A stretch of 64,000 bases of DNA. It comes from Gallionella sp. Lineage in GTDB: Bacteria; Pseudomonadota; Gammaproteobacteria; Burkholderiales; Gallionellaceae. Under the pieces are notes generated by a model, which made no database searches, was not told where the DNA came from, and saw nothing but the letters and a program-made list of their open reading frames with translations. Position 1 is the first letter of the stretch, and each line of letters begins with the position of its first letter. Positions 37,051 to 45,731 of this stretch are shown here, in pieces. The position numbers were made by a program, and so were the translations under genes. The stretch covers positions 62,001 through 126,000 of the forward strand of contig JAQTTY010000007.1 in the NCBI GenBank assembly GCA_028710525.1. The letters run 5' to 3'.

Positions 37051-37085
37051 CAAAAACCATGCCACTGAAAGGTGGCTTTTGTTTT
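37051..37085 (-). terminator. Terminator after the relaxase gene
   Basis: GCCAC (37061-37065) pairs with GTGGC (37072-37076), flanked by an A-run and T-rich DNA, adjoining the relaxase stop at 37086. The stem is short. Confidence 0.5.
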
Positions 37086-38414
37086 TCACGAGCCAGATTT
37101 TCGTCCTCGCCGTGGTTTCTGGGGGGCATTGGACGTGTTGGTGGGTTTGGGTGTTTGATTGCGTTTCAGGATACGCTCTTGAAGCGATGAGCCGATGGGA
37201 ACAATCATCGTGGTGTCGGACATATCCGATTCCACACTCCCTCTGCCTCTTCGGATTTCAGCCAAAAGCACCTCTTGGGCTTCGTCCTTCGGCACAATCT
37301 CCATCCCCTCGTTGACGGCTCGCTCAAAAGCACAACGCAAAAAATCCTCGTTGCCTGTGAATGACACGCAATGCCAGTGTTTGGCTTTTGCCATTTCAAT
37401 CATCCGATATGCCGACAGTTCTGCATTTCCCCCTTGGGCTACGATGCGATTGCCGTGGTCGGTCAGGGTGGAACGGTCTTTGAAGTGGAGGACGGCATAT
37501 TCGCCTTTCAACTCGACCCGTGCAATATATTTAGAAAATCCGAAACTGTGGTTGTATTTATCTTTCAGCAACTGGCGAAGGGCTTGCTCCGCTGGGTCGT
37601 CCTCGGTCTGGATAGCCCACTCCGCATCCTCGTCGAACTTGGGTGGTGCAAGTTTTTTTGCTGATAGGGCAGGCACTTCTGGTATTGCGAGAGTTGCCCC
37701 TCTTTTTTTCTTGATGGATTCGTTGATTTGCTTGATTTGCTCGTTCATAGTTTTCACCTCAGAGTTGAAATAAGTCGCTCTTCCCGTGTGCAGGCTCGGC
37801 AGAGTTGCCAAGCCCCGTTCAGCGTGTGAGCGACTATCGACACGCTGATTGATACCGTTGTTTTCCAGCACCAGATTGGTTTGTTGCTCCCATATTTGCC
37901 GACACTGCTTGATGAACTCCTGCCCGTCCCAGTCTCGCCGTTTTGTGTTGCTGAATGTGAATGGAGCAATCAGTTCCCGTTCGCTCATACAGATATGAGC
38001 GTGGGGGTTGCCAGCTTTGGCGTGGATTGAAAAATCGAAGAAGGAGCGTTCGGCTCCGAAAGTCTGTCGCACCTCTGCAATAAAACTCAGGATGAGTTCC
38101 TGCTGTTGAGATAGGGACAACTCGATTGGCAAGGAAACCTCGATTTCCCTGCCGACAGTGGCTCTGCAATGCGTCTCGTTTTGCTCGATGGATTGATAGA
38201 GCCGAACGAGATTATCGAGGTGGGTGTAGTCGGTTTCGTCGCCATCGGCATTCACGAAACCCGACAGCACAACTTCATCTTTCCCCCGAAAGTTGTAGTG
38301 CTTGCCGGTGCGGGAGCAACTGGCTTTGACAGCACGACGGTAAGCCATCCCGCCGATGGCAGTTCGTCCACGGCTTCGCCGATAACTGTCGATATGGAGG
38401 TGGTAGATTGCCAT
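37086..38414 (-). CDS. mobA: MobA/MobL family relaxase (MOBQ type)
   Basis: About 442 residues from ATG 38414, preceded by GGAG at good spacing; the upstream extension runs through the oriT region and is unlikely. The relaxase N-terminus MAIYHLHIDSYRRSRGRTAIGGMAYRR carries the nicking region, and the histidine motif HAKAGNPHAHICMS binds the metal ion. A C-terminal part (about 350-410, LTDHGNRIVAQGGNAEL...VSFTGNEDFLRCAFERAVNEGM) resembles the LPD7 domain often fused to relaxases. It nicks oriT and leads the strand into a recipient, using a helper's secretion channel. Confidence 0.88.
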   Translation of the reverse strand: MAIYHLHIDSYRRSRGRTAIGGMAYRRAVKASCSRTGKHYNFRGKDEVVLSGFVNADGDETDYTHLDNLVRLYQSIEQNETHCRATVGREIEVSLPIELSLSQQQELILSFIAEVRQTFGAERSFFDFSIHAKAGNPHAHICMSERELIAPFTFSNTKRRDWDGQEFIKQCRQIWEQQTNLVLENNGINQRVDSRSHAERGLATLPSLHTGRATYFNSEVKTMNEQIKQINESIKKKRGATLAIPEVPALSAKKLAPPKFDEDAEWAIQTEDDPAEQALRQLLKDKYNHSFGFSKYIARVELKGEYAVLHFKDRSTLTDHGNRIVAQGGNAELSAYRMIEMAKAKHWHCVSFTGNEDFLRCAFERAVNEGMEIVPKDEAQEVLLAEIRRGRGSVESDMSDTTMIVPIGSSLQERILKRNQTPKPTNTSNAPQKPRRGRKSGS

Positions 38415-38466
38415 TCTGGCTCCTCTCTTCTTTTTTTTGGGGTTTGGGGGCATCCCCCAACGCAAC

Positions 38467-38501
38467 GCATTTCCTCGGAAATGCATAAGTGCGTCTATCC
38501 C
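38467..38501. other. IncQ-like origin of transfer (oriT)
   Basis: A perfect inverted repeat, GCATTTCC-TC-GGAAATGC (38467-38484), is directly followed by ATAAGTGCGTC. This is the layout of the RSF1010/R1162 oriT, where the inverted repeat precedes TAAGTGCG and nicking follows that G. By analogy the nick would be between 38493 and 38494. The site lies between the divergent relaxase and TraD-like genes, as in IncQ plasmids. Confidence 0.75.
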
Positions 38502-38548
38502 TTTTGTTTCACTATTATCCATACCGGATACCGCTCATCAGTCAAGGC

Positions 38549-38576
38549 TTGACGATTGATTTAATTGATTTATATA
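38549..38576 (+). promoter_or_regulatory. Candidate promoter of the TraD-like gene
   Basis: TTGACG (38549-38554) and TATATA (38571-38576) with a 16-base spacer, followed after about 30 bases by the gene with its GAGGAG ribosome binding site. Confidence 0.5.
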
Positions 38577-38608
38577 GACAGAAGGTCGAATTTTTATGAG
38601 GAGAGAAA

Positions 38609-38992
38609 ATGGGATATTCGTATGCGAAACGGCTCGAAGTAATCGAGCAAAAACGGCAGAAGTTGGAACGGCAGTTAGCTGAACTAAATCAACAGGGAAA
38701 AGAGATTTCTGCGAGGGAACGGGAGATACAGCGGAAGGAACTCAACCGCAAAAAATACCGATGGGGCGGACTAATCGAGTTGGCAGAGAAAATGCAAAAC
38801 GGCACCCTGTCGGATGAGATATTGCTCGGTGCCCTGCTTCAAGTGATGGGGATTAAAGACTCAGCCACGCTGGAACGATGGGGAAAGATGGGAGGCAGAT
38901 TACTCCGGTCGCAGAGACAGACGGTCAAGGAAAGCGCCTCGGCACAAGGCTACACCCAGATTGAGGTTCGGGGTACAACTGACAGCCCTTAG
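38609..38992 (+). CDS. TraD-like mobilization accessory protein
   Basis: 127 residues. A charged coiled-coil occupies about residues 5-48 (EVIEQKRQKLERQLAELNQQGKEI...). A basic, compact region follows (RWGGLIELAEKMQNGTLSDEILLGALLQVMG). This build matches the small TraD/MobC-type proteins encoded divergently from MobA/TraA relaxases, which help form the relaxosome. It is preceded by GAGGAG and separated from the relaxase by the oriT. It is not the large TraD coupling ATPase. Confidence 0.7.
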   Translation: MGYSYAKRLEVIEQKRQKLERQLAELNQQGKEISAREREIQRKELNRKKYRWGGLIELAEKMQNGTLSDEILLGALLQVMGIKDSATLERWGKMGGRLLRSQRQTVKESASAQGYTQIEVRGTTDSP

Positions 38993-39045
38993 TTTAAGCG
39001 GGATATTTTTCAAACGTACGGGTGCATTGACTCCCCCCAACATGC

Positions 39046-39630
39046 TCATTGCGGTGTTTTAAGAACTAAAAACTGAATGAGTGCGATTAATCCATAAACA
39101 GTTGCACCGATGCCTACGAACAAAAGTAATCGAGCTATATGAATCTTCCACGGTGCAACATAGTGATTCCACATTAAAGGCGCATTTTGTGCGGTGCATT
39201 CAGCACTCCGAACGACCAGAAGTTGAGGCAAGTCGCAATTGATGCTCATTATCTCCAAGCCTATTTCTTCCTTTGGGGATAGGTTGTCAAAGATTAAAGT
39301 GTGCCTTCCGTCTTGGTCTGTCTTCTGCTCGTAATGGCGAACAGGCCAAAGGTTTATATAGTGTGGTTTCCAGTTGAAAGTCAGTTCAACCTTGCTGGCG
39401 GTATCTCGTCCAATGTTTATGACCTTGATTGAGGCGGTAGAAACCTTTTGCGTGGTCTGAAGAATCGCACCATTTCCATCTTTGAGCGGCTCTTGAACCA
39501 AAAAGGTGAATGCGTGTGGACTTGTCCAAATCAGCTTCGCTCTTGCCTTGATTCCCACATTGAGAAACCAAGTAATAAAAGGCACGACCAATGCGACTAT
39601 CTCTTTACCATAGGTGCTTATGAAGTCCAT
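39046..39630 (-). CDS. Unknown membrane protein linked to the type III R-M genes
   Basis: About 194 residues from ATG 39630, with GGGGA nearby; an ATG four codons earlier is possible. It has a hydrophobic segment at each end (EIVALVVPFITWFLNVGI near the start, LLLFVGIGATVYGLIALIQFLVL at the end). Between them lies a beta-rich soluble domain with SIKVINIGRDTASKVELTFNW. I do not recognise it. It begins 17 bases after the restriction gene stop in the same direction, so it is probably part of that operon. Confidence 0.65.
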   Translation of the reverse strand: MDFISTYGKEIVALVVPFITWFLNVGIKARAKLIWTSPHAFTFLVQEPLKDGNGAILQTTQKVSTASIKVINIGRDTASKVELTFNWKPHYINLWPVRHYEQKTDQDGRHTLIFDNLSPKEEIGLEIMSINCDLPQLLVVRSAECTAQNAPLMWNHYVAPWKIHIARLLLFVGIGATVYGLIALIQFLVLKTPQ

Positions 39631-39647
39631 AGAAGTCCCCATTTTGT

Positions 39648-42272
39648 TTAGCTCACTTTACTTTCCAACTGCTGATAGACCCCTCGACCGTGGCTATCAG
39701 TTTTTTCAGCCATCAGGAATAATCCCTTGCCATTGCTCTTGGACTGCCACAGTTCGCCGATTTGCCTCTTCTCCTTAGCGTCGTCCGCCGTCATCAGGTG
39801 CTTGCCCTTGTATTCAATGACAGCCAACCTCCCATCTTCCAGCAGTGCCAAAAAGTCGGGGTAGAAGTTGTCGCTGGCGGTCGGCAACCAGAATGAAAAT
39901 CGGGTGTTGCCCGCAAGGTTTCTAACCCAAAACTTCACTTGGGGCAATCGGTCGATTGCCATTGCACACTCAAACTCTTCACCCTTGCTGTCCATCTCGC
40001 CGACTGCGGGATAAAAGTGTTTGGTGAAGCGATAAGCTCCCTTATAGAACCAGTGGGCAGGATAAACAGCGGGGTCATAACTAAACCCATACTGAAAACT
40101 GGTTTCCACCCGTGCCGATGCTCCAAACAAGGTTTCCTGATAACCCCGCTGGTAGGCTTGCTGGCGATAGGTGCGGATTTTTTCCAGTAATACCTTCACC
40201 AGAATGAACTTGGCACGAGCAAGCGTGGCAAGGTCAAACCGTTTACTTTCGGTCAGACTGGCGACTATCCGTCGCAGGAACTCCATTAGCACTTCTTGGC
40301 GGATGTCGGGCTGGCGAACTTCCCTATCCAGCCATCTTACAAAGTCGCTTTCCATCCATTGCGTCGAGATATGGGTCAAGTCCATTTGCTGGCTGTCCCG
40401 CACTATCTCATACCGCAACTGGTCGCCATCCAAGTCAATCAGGAACGAGTGAGCGGTTTCGTCAAAGCGAAACTCCGGCAACTCGGCAGGAAAATCTAGG
40501 GGATTCCAGCCGTTCACATCAAGAAAAAGTTCTTTCTCTGCGAGTTCCAGTTCGTCTTGCAACCAAAGGCATAAGCGGGGAACTGTGAAAGTGTCGCCTC
40601 GCTGGGAGGGGGATTTTGCTTGCTCCTGATATTCCCTGTGGGCTACCAACTGTTGCTTTGCTTCCAGCCGATAAGGCTCGGCAACACCTTGGACGATTTT
40701 ATTTTGCAGGGTTTCACTCACTTGCCCAGACACTACAACCTCGACACGGTTGGGGGCAACTTCCTGAACGGAGATAGTCTGCCGTTCCTGTTCATTCAGG
40801 TGCGACAAGTCCGGTGCCTGCTCCATCAACAGTTTCAACGGTTGAGCGGTGGGAAATAGAGGCAAGCCATCCATCCCCACCCAATCCTTTTGCTGTTGCT
40901 CGATATACTGGCTGGCTTCCTCTTGCTCGAAACCCATTGATACAAGGTTATCCATCAGGCTATTGGCAACATCCGCAAACGACGGGCTGGCAAGGTGAGC
41001 GTAGGCACGATTAAGTTCTGCCTGCTTCCGCTTTTTGGCAAAGGGCATACGCAACACCCGCCCCAGCAACTGTTCAACATCCTTGCTCGAATGGATATTG
41101 GCGACAGAGCAGAAAACATAGGCAAACGAGCAATCCCACCCTTCTTTTAATGCCTCCACGGTCAGGATGACTTCAATCTTGCAGTCAGGGGCAAAAAGAT
41201 TGATACCGTCCAGTTCCCGTTGGGTGCCCGTGGCAATGGCGATGCTCTCGGCGGGGATTTTCTCGTTGTCGATGAGGTGCTGTTTCAGCACTCCGATGTT
41301 GGCGGGTTTGTCTTTGTTTTCCGCCTGTATAAGCACCAGCGGGCGGATGCGGTCTAGGTCGTTGGTCGCCAGTTCAGCGAGTTTCTTTCGGGTCAGGATT
41401 GCACCGTTCACCGCCTCCTGCCAAGTTTTATGCTCGGTCAGGACGATGGGCAACTTCACCATTTCCTCGGCTTTGAGTTCTGAGGCGGAAGCCCGATACA
41501 GCACATTGCTACCTGTTTGCCGTGTGGTGTCAGGGGTGGCGGTGAACTCTACGATACAAGCGGGTGAAACCCGCTTCAACACCTCAAAGGTCAGTTTGGT
41601 TCGTGCATTGTGGGCTTCATCCATAATCACCAGCGGGCGATGCAGGCAAAGCAGGTTGGCGAATGAATACTTGATTTTGCCCGCATCTGCCCCGTCCTCA
41701 ATCCGCTCTAATCCTTGTGCCGTGTTAGGCACTCGTGAAAAGTGCGGTTCAAAGTTTTCATTGTGAGAGTAAATCTTGCGTCCGTCGGTATCGTTTACCC
41801 GCAGGGTTGCCAGCGTTCCGACAACGACACACACGCTGTCCTGAATATCCTTGGGGCGAATGTTCGCCACATCCCCAATGTCGAACACACGCACTCGCCC
41901 GTTGTAGGCATCATCAATGGCCTGGCGGTAAGGGTGGGATGGATTGCTCAATGCCTCCAAAGTCTGCATCCGAATGGTATTGGTCGGCACCAGCCACAAC
42001 ACCAGAGGGAAATCCTGTTCTAACCACGCATTGCCCGCAATCCGAATGGCGTGCGAGGACAACAGCGTTTTACCGCCCCCCGTAGGCAGTCGCAAACAGA
42101 GATAGGGCACTTCCTCGAAACCTTCGACGGAATGATATTGCGGGATACGCCCATCAAGGCTTTTTGCGTGTTTGGCATACGCCCCAGCGATGCCGATAAA
42201 TCGTGCATCTTCGAGACAGGCTTTCAGGGTATCCAGTGATTTCTGCTGGAACGATTTGAGTATAAGTGCCAT
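39648..42272 (-). CDS. res: Type III restriction enzyme, Res subunit
   Basis: 874 residues. Superfamily 2 helicase motifs: Walker A LPTGGGKT at about 62-69, Ia WLVPTNTIRMQ, DEAH box in VIMDEAHNA, FTATPD (III), LTVEALKEGWDCSFAYVFCSV and QLLGRVLRMP (VI). The C-terminal nuclease has the PD-(D/E)xK pattern, YPDFLALLEDGRLAVIEYKG. Res uses ATP to communicate between two unmethylated sites before cutting. The ATG overlaps the TAA of mod (TAATG), so the two are translated together. Confidence 0.93.
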   Translation of the reverse strand: MALILKSFQQKSLDTLKACLEDARFIGIAGAYAKHAKSLDGRIPQYHSVEGFEEVPYLCLRLPTGGGKTLLSSHAIRIAGNAWLEQDFPLVLWLVPTNTIRMQTLEALSNPSHPYRQAIDDAYNGRVRVFDIGDVANIRPKDIQDSVCVVVGTLATLRVNDTDGRKIYSHNENFEPHFSRVPNTAQGLERIEDGADAGKIKYSFANLLCLHRPLVIMDEAHNARTKLTFEVLKRVSPACIVEFTATPDTTRQTGSNVLYRASASELKAEEMVKLPIVLTEHKTWQEAVNGAILTRKKLAELATNDLDRIRPLVLIQAENKDKPANIGVLKQHLIDNEKIPAESIAIATGTQRELDGINLFAPDCKIEVILTVEALKEGWDCSFAYVFCSVANIHSSKDVEQLLGRVLRMPFAKKRKQAELNRAYAHLASPSFADVANSLMDNLVSMGFEQEEASQYIEQQQKDWVGMDGLPLFPTAQPLKLLMEQAPDLSHLNEQERQTISVQEVAPNRVEVVVSGQVSETLQNKIVQGVAEPYRLEAKQQLVAHREYQEQAKSPSQRGDTFTVPRLCLWLQDELELAEKELFLDVNGWNPLDFPAELPEFRFDETAHSFLIDLDGDQLRYEIVRDSQQMDLTHISTQWMESDFVRWLDREVRQPDIRQEVLMEFLRRIVASLTESKRFDLATLARAKFILVKVLLEKIRTYRQQAYQRGYQETLFGASARVETSFQYGFSYDPAVYPAHWFYKGAYRFTKHFYPAVGEMDSKGEEFECAMAIDRLPQVKFWVRNLAGNTRFSFWLPTASDNFYPDFLALLEDGRLAVIEYKGKHLMTADDAKEKRQIGELWQSKSNGKGLFLMAEKTDSHGRGVYQQLESKVS

Positions 42273-43894
42273 TACCGAGCCTTGATGTCGTAAGGGGTTT
42301 GTTTGAAGGTGATGCCTTCGGCTTTCAGCCGTTCAGTGCCAAGGCGGGAACTCTCGCCATAAATCACTTTGGGTCCGTCAAACGGGGGCAGATGTCGCAA
42401 CACAGGATTGGTCAGCACATTACCGCCATCGGGTCGCTTATCGCCGAGAATGCCGTTATAGAGCAGGTAATAGGCAACGCCGTTGAATATACCCAGCAAG
42501 GGACTTTTGGCGGGTTTGTCCAATGCCGTTCTGGTTTCGGAAAACCAGATATGGCTGGCGAGGTGGGCGAAGCGGATGGCTGGATTGATTTTGCCGTTCT
42601 CGTCGAATACGGGGGCTCCCAGCCGATAGAAACGGAAACCGCCTCCGCCCTGCCAGTTCACCGCCTTGGAAATCCCGCCCTGTTCACCCTCAACGACTTT
42701 CTGCAAGCGGGGCACGCAATGGGTGGTGCAATGCTCCCCCATTTCGATGCCGATATAACGCCTACCCATTTTGTGGGCGACGGCAGAGGTCGTGCCAGAG
42801 CCGAGGAAACTGTCAAGGACAAGGTCTCCAACACTCGAAAAGTGATAGAGCAGTTTCGAGATATATACTTCTGGCTTTTTCCCACTTCTAAAATCAACTC
42901 CACCTTCAGCTCTGCAATTTCCAAAGTTTCCAGACAAGTCATAAAAATTAGGAATAGGGAGAGTTTTGCTTGCTCCGCCATTACTCATCTCATTACGTCG
43001 CTGTAAGGGTACGCCAGAGTAAAACTTCCCTTTGGTTGCGGTTGCCTTTTTGGGACCTGTAAAGTATCTAAATCCAAGCCCATCTTCGCCAATCCCAGAC
43101 ACCTTATAAAGGCACCCCAATCCATCAATGCCCTTTCGGGGAGCAAGATACTTATCCAAAAACTCACCAGAACTACCTTTTTGGTTAATAAGTGAGCCAG
43201 TTGCCCATGTTTCTTTTAATCCCTCTATGGATGCTGGGATTTTTTTAATAGCGTAGGAACTGGGTTTATATATTTCCACCTTTTTCCCCGCTAACTCGAT
43301 GGTTTCTGATGGAGAGCTAGTAGTGATTTCCCATTCAAACTTGTCGAGCTTATATTCCTCAACAACCTTGTTTGGTTTTGACTTGGATATATTTTTTGCA
43401 TAGATAAAGCATTGCTCGATTACCTTTTGGTAGTCGTTATCTTCTGCCAAAGTTTTGTTTCCATACCTTACTTGAATATAAAAAGTGGTAATGAAGTTGC
43501 TTCGCCCAAACACTTCATCCAATATCACTTTTAGGTAAGGGGCCTCAGAATCGTCAATCTGACAGCAGAAAAATCCATCTTCAGTCAGAAAGTCCCTTAA
43601 CAACTCCAAACGGGGAAACATCATTGCCAGCCACTGACTATGCTCTAACTTATCATCGTAATGTGCGAAGTTGGCACTTTGTGTATTGTAGGGTGGGTCG
43701 ATATAGACGCATTTGACCTTACCCGCATAGAACGGCAATAAAGCTTTCAGGGCTTCCAGATTGTCGCCCTGTATCAGCATATTTTCCGAGGGTTCACCCG
43801 CTGATAACTCCGACACGGGTTCTAATAAACGATATGGAACAGATAGCGAAGTTTGCAGGTCGCTTTCACGGGTGAGCCAGCTCAGTATGGGCAT
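42272..43894 (-). CDS. mod: Type III DNA adenine methyltransferase, Mod subunit
   Basis: 540 residues. Motif IV is DPPY at about residues 66-69 (VYIDPPYNTQ) and the SAM-binding motif I is LDSFLGSGTTSAVAHKMGRRYIGIEMG in the C-terminal half. This order (catalytic motif first) is the beta class of N6-adenine methyltransferases used by type III systems. The central part (about 140-340), which differs most between Mod proteins, should be the target recognition domain. It modifies one strand of the site and is essential for Res specificity. It is transcribed before res. Confidence 0.92.
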   Translation of the reverse strand: MPILSWLTRESDLQTSLSVPYRLLEPVSELSAGEPSENMLIQGDNLEALKALLPFYAGKVKCVYIDPPYNTQSANFAHYDDKLEHSQWLAMMFPRLELLRDFLTEDGFFCCQIDDSEAPYLKVILDEVFGRSNFITTFYIQVRYGNKTLAEDNDYQKVIEQCFIYAKNISKSKPNKVVEEYKLDKFEWEITTSSPSETIELAGKKVEIYKPSSYAIKKIPASIEGLKETWATGSLINQKGSSGEFLDKYLAPRKGIDGLGCLYKVSGIGEDGLGFRYFTGPKKATATKGKFYSGVPLQRRNEMSNGGASKTLPIPNFYDLSGNFGNCRAEGGVDFRSGKKPEVYISKLLYHFSSVGDLVLDSFLGSGTTSAVAHKMGRRYIGIEMGEHCTTHCVPRLQKVVEGEQGGISKAVNWQGGGGFRFYRLGAPVFDENGKINPAIRFAHLASHIWFSETRTALDKPAKSPLLGIFNGVAYYLLYNGILGDKRPDGGNVLTNPVLRHLPPFDGPKVIYGESSRLGTERLKAEGITFKQTPYDIKAR

Positions 43895-44032
43895 TCGATT
43901 TCTTCTTATTTTTGGATTGCCGGATTGTCCGTCAATCGGCGGATTTTATCTACCCGACCGCCAAAAGGAGGGGCTTATCCACTTACGATTTCATCGTATC
44001 CGACTGCTCTAAAATGAACGCTCCAATGTGGG

Positions 44033-45154
44033 TTAGTCCATTTTGTCAACGAGCTTACTTGGGCGTAAGTGCGTATAACCTGCGAGTGTTTCGAATGATG
44101 TGTGTCCGCTGATTTTCATTATCTCCATATCCGACAATCTATTTTTTTCGAAAAAACGACTAATGGCTTCGTGCCGCAAGTCGTGGATTTTCAGGTTCTT
44201 GATTTTCAAGTCGTAGCATAAGCGGTAAAACTTGGAGCTCACTTGCTCTGTGTTCGTAAAACAATCGAAAATCCGTTCATCTTTGGTTTTTCCCTTAACC
44301 CGCCGTTCCACTATTTCCGTTGCTTTTTTAGATAAAGGCACAATCCGACTGGTTTTGGTTTTAACGATTTCCGCCCGTAAATGTATCGTGCGATGTTGAG
44401 CGTTATAGTCCCGCACTTCGCAAAATACCATTTCCTGACTTCGCATCGCTGTTTCGCAAGCGAACTGGATGAGGTCTTGAAAGTCGGGTGTAGCCTTGGC
44501 TAACAAGGTTTTTTCTTCGTCTGCTTCAAGTCGCCGTTCTCTTTTTCCATCCCAGCCCGCTGGGACTTCCTGTTGTAAAAACAAGTTTGGGTTGAGTTCG
44601 TAATTATGGCGGAGGCTGTGCCACTGCAAAACTTTTTTGAGTTCGTAATAGAACTTACGCACAGAACCGGGGGTGTAAGTCTTGGCAATGTCGCCATTGT
44701 ATTTTTTGTGTATTTTTTTTCGATTTGCCCGTGGCGGAATGGTGGTTTGTAGCAAAGTTGCAATATAATTTTTGATTCTGTCATGTGTGAGTTCCGCAAT
44801 GCTGTATTGCCCTAGGTCGTATTCCAGCACATTGATACGGCTTAAACGGCCACCGCTGGTCAAGTTCGATACTTCTTTAACAATCGGCTTCCCTGTCTTC
44901 CTGCTGACTTTTTCAATCGTCGTTGTACCGTGATAATCCATCAGTTCTTTCACAACATTGGAAAACAAGATTTTTTCAAGGTCAAGATAAGTCTTCTTGC
45001 CTTCCCGATGCCGATTTTCGATTGTGTTTGCGAAGTGCTGGGCTTCGTCTTTGGTGTCAAAGGTTTTTGACACGGTAGGGCGTCCCGCTAACTGAATGCG
45101 GACATCAAAAACAGTTTCCCCGTTTGTTTTGGTGCGTTTGCGTATAGTAGCCAT
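44033..45154 (-). CDS. int: Tyrosine recombinase (phage-type integrase)
   Basis: 373 residues. The N-terminal part is an arm/core-binding region. The catalytic residues are present: Arg in CETAMRSQEMVF, the Lys region KTKTSRIVPLSKKA, HDLRHEAISRFF, His in SGHTSFETL and the nucleophile Tyr in AGYTHLRPSKLV. It faces inward from the right end of the element, 108 bases from the attachment core, and would catalyse recombination at the tRNA anticodon loop. Its start ATG has no strong Shine-Dalgarno sequence. Confidence 0.92.
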   Translation of the reverse strand: MATIRKRTKTNGETVFDVRIQLAGRPTVSKTFDTKDEAQHFANTIENRHREGKKTYLDLEKILFSNVVKELMDYHGTTTIEKVSRKTGKPIVKEVSNLTSGGRLSRINVLEYDLGQYSIAELTHDRIKNYIATLLQTTIPPRANRKKIHKKYNGDIAKTYTPGSVRKFYYELKKVLQWHSLRHNYELNPNLFLQQEVPAGWDGKRERRLEADEEKTLLAKATPDFQDLIQFACETAMRSQEMVFCEVRDYNAQHRTIHLRAEIVKTKTSRIVPLSKKATEIVERRVKGKTKDERIFDCFTNTEQVSSKFYRLCYDLKIKNLKIHDLRHEAISRFFEKNRLSDMEIMKISGHTSFETLAGYTHLRPSKLVDKMD

Positions 45155-45262
45155 CTAGTTCTTTGCCTTGATTTTTGTTCGAACTAGATACAATATAGAT
45201 ATAAATTGCAGTTTTGTAAATTAAATCATTTTATTAACAATAGATTGAGATTCTATAATGAC

Positions 45263-45273
45263 CCCCTCCTAAG
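45263..45273 (+). repeat. attR core (11-bp direct repeat)
   Basis: CCCCTCCTAAG, identical to 35811-35821; it begins the surviving 3' half of the host tRNA gene. Confidence 0.85.
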
Positions 45274-45309
45274 GGTCAATTACAGGTTCGATTCCTGTCG
45301 GGGACACCA
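45263..45309 (+). pseudogene. 3' half of the interrupted tRNA-Arg(CCT) gene
   Basis: Contains the anticodon loop, GGGTC, a T arm (ACAGG-TTCGATT-CCTGT), the 3' acceptor strand CGGGGAC, discriminator A and CCA. It pairs perfectly in a cloverleaf with 35783-35821 but is now without its 5' half. No gene is seen between 45310 and 45525. Confidence 0.9.
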
Positions 45310-45525
45310 AATTCCCACTTCCACCTTTATTACCCCGCCTCATCTTTTCAGGATTTATCCTGCCAGAACAAACAGCTATAGCGCACTGCAATGCACTTTA
45401 TTTGTGCCCGTTGAAAATAACTTGAACTTTTTACTCAGACCTTCGTCTTATCGTCGCCTTTGCTTGCAATGACGTTTTAGATGCAGGTTCAATGGTGAGT
45501 CGTCCAATTACTTTAGAGGTGCAAA

Positions 45526-45648
45526 ATGAAGAGAGCTTATTCGGCAGCAAAAGAATCCGTTGCAAGATTTGTACGTTGGGTCGTAGCAGGCGTGATTTCT
45601 TTCATCGTATCCATACCTACCCTAGCTTCCTTTAGCACATCGATGTAG
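45526..45648 (+). CDS. Small membrane protein, 40 residues
   Basis: ATG at 45526 preceded by GAGGTG at good spacing; 40 codons to TAG at 45646-45648. A basic, amphipathic N-terminus (MKRAYSAAKESVARFVRW) is followed by a hydrophobic helix (VVAGVISFIVSIPTLASF). A strong terminator begins 13 bases after the stop, completing a short transcription unit. It resembles small single-helix membrane peptides, including some toxins or regulators, but I recognise no family. Confidence 0.6.
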   Translation: MKRAYSAAKESVARFVRWVVAGVISFIVSIPTLASFSTSM

Positions 45649-45660
45649 CAACCCAGTTTA

Positions 45661-45702
45661 AAAGCCCGGCCTGCCACTCCCGATGGCAGGCCGGGCTTTT
45701 TT
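45661..45702. terminator. Strong terminator, bidirectional
   Basis: A 16-bp stem (AAAGCCCGGCCTGCCA with its complement) with a short loop and T-run. It lies between the small protein gene and the convergent PilZ gene and can serve both. Confidence 0.92.
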
Positions 45703-45731
45703 CATGGTGCCCGATTTATGCGATCGCCAGA

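Larger units (their letters stand above)
35811..45273. mobile_element. Integrative and mobilizable element in tRNA-Arg(CCT), with type III R-M
   Basis: Bounded by an 11-bp direct repeat (CCCCTCCTAAG) that covers the tRNA anticodon loop. In order it carries a complete tRNA-Arg(CCT), an AlpA-like protein, a MobA/MobL relaxase, an oriT, a TraD-like protein, a membrane protein, Res, Mod and a tyrosine integrase beside the right end. No conjugation pore genes are present, so it would depend on a helper. Possible integrase arm sites, GATATAAA and AACTAGATA, occur near both ends (35931-35945 and 45182-45205). Confidence 0.9.

Noticed and set aside
38415-38522. N-terminal extension of the relaxase by 36 codons
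   Set aside because: It would translate the oriT inverted repeat, and the family start with a good ribosome binding site is at 38414.
42266-43006. 246-codon plus-strand frame opposite the methyltransferase gene
   Set aside because: It lies wholly within mod on the other strand, where all methyltransferase motifs are present.
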